Shown piece after piece: positions 59,473 through 64,000 of a stretch of DNA of 64,000 nucleotides. The notes beneath the pieces were generated by a model. That model had not been told where the DNA came from, searched no databases, and worked only from the letters and a program-made list of their open reading frames with translations. Each line of letters starts with the position of its first letter. The first letter of the stretch is position 1. The position numbers and the translations under genes are program-made. Location of the stretch: the NCBI GenBank assembly GCA_021292165.1, contig CM037879.1, positions 269,509,160 through 269,573,159 of the forward strand. Reading direction: 5' to 3'. The DNA comes from Shinisaurus crocodilurus. Lineage: Eukaryota > Chordata > Lepidosauria > Squamata > Shinisauridae.

Positions 59473-60759
59473 CCACGAAGTAGGTGTCACTGCACTGCAA
59501 AATGTCTGCAAGACTATTAACCTCTGGACTTCTGTAGTTTAGAACTTCCAAATATGAGTAGATCCATAATCCAGATGCATGTTGAAGCAGTCTTAGTATA
59601 AGGGTAATGCAAGCATAGCTGATCCATGCTGAATGTAAATGTCATCATAGAATGTAAAATGCTTCTGTGAATCTATCCTAGCTCAGGGGCTAAAAGTAAA
59701 TGGCAAAGAACTTTAGTGTTATTAACTGCAGCAAAGATGAGGATTTGACTCCGTTCCAGTCTTAATAAATTCTGATTCTGAACAATTCATGACTCTTTGA
59801 TTTCCATAGTTCCTTAATAAATTTAGGATAAACACTCCAATGTTAATAAAGTTCCTTGATGTTATTGACTGCTGAACACTAGGAGTCTGTTCACACATCA
59901 TGTCCCAATCAGGAACATGCCGTAGGTTGACATATCCTCATGTATTTTATTTCCCTCCCTCTCCTCTTTGTTTGATTAAACCATAGTTGTTATTTTAATT
60001 TAGAGGCATAATTCTATTATTATATTTTTGAAAAAAAGTTAAAATATGGGCAACAAAAAAGAACACACATAACAATACAACAAAGTTCACTAAAGAAATT
60101 TTAAAAACTGATTATAACTGTTAGTATATCATGGTTAGCTTGTGGGACAATTTGCCATTACATCTAAACCTGGCTAGGGTTTACACAAACCATAGTTTGC
60201 CTACAAACCAGAATTGTAAACCAAAGTTTGAAGTAAGTTTCAATTCCTAGTCTGGAAGCAAGCCATGGTTTGCCCAGTCTGGATTAACTCCAAACTATGG
60301 TTTGCTCAAACATGAAACAAGAAAGAGAGGAAGAGAATTGGGACTGCATGAGGGAATTGGGACTGCATGAGGGAAAGGAAAAGGGGAACCTGTTTGGAGG
60401 ACTGGGAATGTCAGAGTTGATCCTATGTAAAAGAAATATATATTTAATCCCCTACCCTCTAGAATTTCATGCAATACTGAGTATATGCCACATTTATTAT
60501 TGCACGGAATGCCCAAATTTGTTCTGGTGTAACACCAAAATGTAAACCAATGGAACCATGGTGATTCACTATCGGAGCAAACTTATTCAATCAGTTCTTT
60601 GAAAGTGAATTTGGGTACAACATACCTAAAATAAAATAAGTTATGTGAAGGGTTAAAGGAAAAAGAAAAGAAATTTCACATTTTATGGAAAATATACAAG
60701 AGGTTACCATAAACATAGGTTTACCTAAATTAACAGAATCCTTAAAATTGCCCACCAAA

Positions 60760-61953
60760 CAGAGTCGGTGCAAGACAGTTTGGTGCCCTCGGCAAGATCA
60801 GATATTTAGCGCCCCCCTCCCACTTGAGCCCTCCCTCCCTCCAGCCCTATGCCCATTATGAAAGCACCTCATTCACCTCCGCTCCTTCCCTTCTTCTATC
60901 TGGCTGCCCCCGCCCCCAAAACGAGGGGCGGAGATAGATCCGTGCCGCAGGCAAGTGGAAGCGGCTGCGGCAGCACCAGCAGCGCCCCAGAAAAAAGCCC
61001 GCAGCCCACGCAGGGAGGAAGCGCTCAGCGCACCGGCAGGAGGAGTCCCAGCCCGGCTCCTGCCGCAGATCGAGACGTGCGCGCCTCCGCAAGCGGCTGC
61101 CCTTCTTTAGCCTTTGCTACCCTTTAGCTTAAAAAATAAGTATCTCGTTCGAAAATGCCGTTTTTCTCTTCATTTGTTTCTCTTTTCTTCCCCACCCCCT
61201 CCAAAGGTTTCTAGCTCACAACGAACACTGAATGTACTCCCTGATTTTTAAAATGCACTCAGAAAAGATTCACGGCTGAATCTAGTGAAGATCCCGGAAT
61301 AACGTGGAGAAGGAGTAAGCCTTAGCGACTGCGGGCCTTAGGACCCGAGTCCGATGTACACTTGCTCTCTAGCTAAGTCCCCTGGGACTTACTTCTGAGT
61401 AAACCTGCACTGACTCGCGCCCACCAGCAGCCAGTTGTGTCTCCTGCAGCCACACACGCTTTAAACCGGAGGCAGTCCTCTTTGTATCCCAATTCCCAAC
61501 GTGACTGGAAGGTGCAACCCTATCAGCAAACTTACTTACTCGGGAGTAAACTCCAGTGATCCCAAGGGACTTACTTCTGAGTAAATATTCATAGGATTGT
61601 CTTGCGTGGCTCTGATCCCGAACACATCGGCTTGTTCGTTTGTTTCAAAGGCGCTCCAGGTGTGTCCTTTCTAAAGCACCCGATGCATACGGCGCTTGGG
61701 CGGGGGGATAATTGGGACTTCACCGGATAAATGAGTTTGGGACTGGGGTTCCCATCCACCTCAGGGACTCTGACCGGCGCCGGCCATCCACTCGTCCGCC
61801 ACCAGTGCTGGCGTTTGGTGGCATGCCCAGGGAGCCGGAGAGGAGCCACTGCGGGAAGTGGCGGCTGCCTGACCGCCGGTGGTCTGGCCACACCCCCTTT
61901 AGCCACACCCTCTAGGCAGCTGCCTAGTTCGCCTAATGGAAGCACCGGCCCTG
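60760..61953 (-). mobile_element. Large GC-rich non-autonomous hAT (CAGGGCCGGTGC family)
   Basis: The left end is CAGAGTCGGTGCAAG and the right end GCACCGGCCCTG, with exact 8-bp duplications 'ccaccaaa' at 60752-60759 and 61954-61961. The subterminal blocks 'ttggtgccctcggcaagatc' and 'taggcagctgcctagttcgc' mark the family; the left 90 bp also match the inner end of 7489-8298. The interior is CpG-rich at both ends. The middle (about 61370-61610) repeats 'gggacttacttctgagtaaa', a common amniote repeat segment. It ends 58 bp from a BICD1 splice donor. Confidence 0.92.
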
Positions 61954-62011
61954 CCACCAAAACATATAAATTCCTAATTTGATGGCAGACTGGCAGTTAA
62001 TAACAGCTTAC

Positions 62012-63103
62012 CTGTTTGTTGGCTTTCAACACTGCCCTGAGGGTTGCTATCTGCTCTCGTTTTGTACTCAGCAGGGACTTCAGTTTCAGTATTTCTTCCA
62101 TTAAGGCCTCCTTATCTTTATCAATCATAGGTACTAGTTCCCGGGCTGCTGCACGCTGCCGGGACAGCTGCAGTGACCGATCAACAGCCTTCTGCAAGTG
62201 CTTGATTTGGTCCCGTATTATGGCATTCAGGTTGTAAATATTCATTGGCTCTTTGCGAATGTCACTGGTGTCGGAAACTGGGGAGGAAGGAGGGGCTGTG
62301 ATGACAGGAGAAATTGTGGGTGTCTTTGTTGGACTTTGCTCTTTGTTGGCTTCTGTGCTCTCTTTCGAAATCTGTTCAGTCGGTGTCCTGGCTTCTACCG
62401 GAGATGCCATTACTCTCCTGGTCAGCCGTGGAGACAGAAGCCCTCTTGGATCATCAGGTCCCTTTAGGCTCCCACTTCTAGTAACTCTGCTTTGCCTGTA
62501 ATAATCCAGCATAACTCTATTAGGAGTTTCATTGTTACACAGACACACATGGTGATAGAGCTGAGCAAGCTCCTCACTGAAAGTCACCAGCTCATCCTGG
62601 GCTGTGTTGAGAGTATTATGGTTCTCATTTGCAACACCCGTGATCCTTTGCAATTCCTTTTCCATCTGCACCATTTTCTCATGGCTTTCCTTAGTCGACT
62701 TTTCCAGGTTTGTCACCTGTTCATCATATATCTGGATCCTGCTCTCATACTTTGCCTTTTCTTCTGTGTAGTTTTCAACACATTTATTGTATTTCTCTTT
62801 TAAAGCCTTTATTTCAGCCTTGAGGTCAATCACCTCTGTAACAGCTACTTTGTATTTGCACTCTAGAATCTCTAAGCCATTGATGTCTACTTCGTAGTCA
62901 TGGGTTTCTTCCCCAGAATCTCGGCCTTTCTCAAAATCTACCTCTTTCAGCTCTTTGTTGCTTTGCAGACCCCTCATAGCATTGACATGCTCGGTGAGCC
63001 TGTGGACCCGTTCGTGTTGCTCAGTGAGTGCTCCCTTTGTGTGTTCCAGCTGTGTCTGTGACTCCTGAAGATTAGCCAGGAGAATAGCTTTCTCACGCTC
63101 TAC
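62012..63103 (-). CDS. BICD1: BICD1 internal exon (coiled coil 2 end, linker, coiled coil 3 start)
   Basis: This is the large internal exon of bicaudal D homolog 1, a cytosolic and Golgi-associated adaptor that links dynein-dynactin to cargoes such as Rab6 vesicles. On the minus strand it starts after a 'ttctgggttattgcag' acceptor and ends CAG|gtaagc, giving 1092 nt, 364 codons, phase 0 at both ends and no internal stop. Residues 1-185 are heptad-rich coiled coil (the CC2 region). Residues about 205-285 form a Ser/Thr/Pro-rich linker with SPTKTPTISPV. From about residue 294 (IRDQIKHLQKAVDRSLQLSR) the conserved cargo-binding CC3 begins. Residues such as LCNNETPNRVMLDYYRQSR match vertebrate BICD1 as I remember it and separate it from BICD2. 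The N-terminal part, roughly 340 residues, is encoded beyond the window. Identification is by recall of the human protein, not by a search. Confidence 0.96.
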
Positions 63104-64000
63104 CTGCAATAACCCAGAAAAAAGATATTACTGTCTTTAAAAAGAACCAGGGGTTGAAAAATTTAGGTGCTCAGTAGCCATTGGTACCTAAAAGAATTGA
63201 GCCTGACAACTGGCACCTGGGTTGCTGCAGAGGTCGGGAAGCAGGTTCCTCCTCCAATCTGCTTCCTACGAAATCTCATGGTCTCCTAAGAATGGTCATA
63301 GCCTCTTATGTTTTGCAAAAATCATGTATTCTATTTATGTTATTTGCATACTGCCCTTCATAAAAATGTGCCCCAGGGCAGTTCACAATAAGAAATTAAA
63401 ATTAAATTCAATTACATATTTTTTGTAAACTACAACACAAAACACAAGTAAAAACACCAAAACCCCTTCCAAATTCACTACTTCAGAACCAATTCAGAAA
63501 GCAGAATCGATGAGACAATTTAGTGTGTAAACTATAGCTTTCTTTTCCATCATATCTGAAAAAATCCATTTCATTGAAAATGCCTGGGAAAATAAAAATG
63601 TCTTAGCCTAGACCCCTGCTTTATTATTATTGTTGTTTCTGCTGTTTATAAAGCTTCTAATGTAGGACAAAAAACTCTACAATTAATCAACAAGAACACA
63701 CACACACACACACCTACACACACACACACACACACACACACATCACACATGTTCAGTTATCAAGAATACAGTGCTTTTGTCACCAACACTGCCAACAACT
63801 TTTTTTCCAGATCTAGAAAACTTTAGTTGACCTGTGCACATCATTCTGAATGGTTTAGACATATTTTTAATTTGAAATTTAAGGATTTGAAAAAAAATGA
63901 CATTAGCCTAGCATTGTAAAAATTAAAACACACATACAAACACACACTCACACAAATGAGCCACATCAAGTGTGAACAATGCAACTTGTTTGATGAAAGG
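63104..64000 (-). other. BICD1: BICD1 upstream intron, partial
   Basis: This is intron sequence 5' of the large exon, cut by the window edge. It contains a CA microsatellite at about 63696-63742 and no open frame or transposon that I recognise. Confidence 0.8.
63696..63742 (+). repeat. (CA)n microsatellite
   Basis: An interrupted CA run with one 'ccta' break near 63713. Confidence 0.9.

Overview
This window is eukaryotic nuclear DNA. It is most likely from a squamate reptile, judging by CR1 and L2 LINEs, many non-autonomous hAT elements, tRNA-Ala- and 5S-rRNA-headed SINEs, and MIR-like CORE-SINEs side by side. No prokaryotic genes, CRISPR arrays or operons are present.

The only host gene I can support is the 3' half of BICD1 (bicaudal D homolog 1, a dynein/dynactin cargo adaptor) on the minus strand. 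Six coding exons are resolved with consensus splice sites and compatible phases: 62012-63103, 51175-51326, 48206-48523, 46784-46974, 16376-16451 and the terminal coding part 1196-1280. Together they total 1914 nt, coding for 637 residues plus a stop. They hold the end of the second coiled coil, a Ser/Thr/Pro-rich linker, the whole cargo-binding third coiled coil and the variable C-terminal tail. The N-terminal exons lie beyond base 64000. The 3'UTR probably runs leftward from 1195 and out of the window.

Everything else is intron, much of it built from mobile elements. The 15-kb last intron (1281-16375) carries MIR-like and 5S-headed SINEs, hAT elements, a solo ERV LTR, an L1 3' end inside a 190-bp target-site duplication, and a 3-kb L2 LINE with a mariner-type insertion. 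The 30-kb intron (16452-46783) carries three CR1 LINEs, two more GC-rich hAT elements, an old L2 relic, an unusual tandem array of about 116-bp units (39.6-40.6 kb) and several foldback elements. The introns at 48524-51174 and 51327-62011 carry a SINE split by a hAT foldback, L2 3' ends, a mariner MITE, foldback clusters and a 1.2-kb hAT ending about 50 bp from a BICD1 splice donor.

I did not find a novel cellular system. The notable signals are transposon biology: very long target-site duplications, an in-frame transposon-in-transposon insertion, a hAT family with variable GC-rich interiors (one resembling a captured first exon), a 5S-rRNA/CR1 chimeric SINE, and two CR1 copies sharing the same frameshift.
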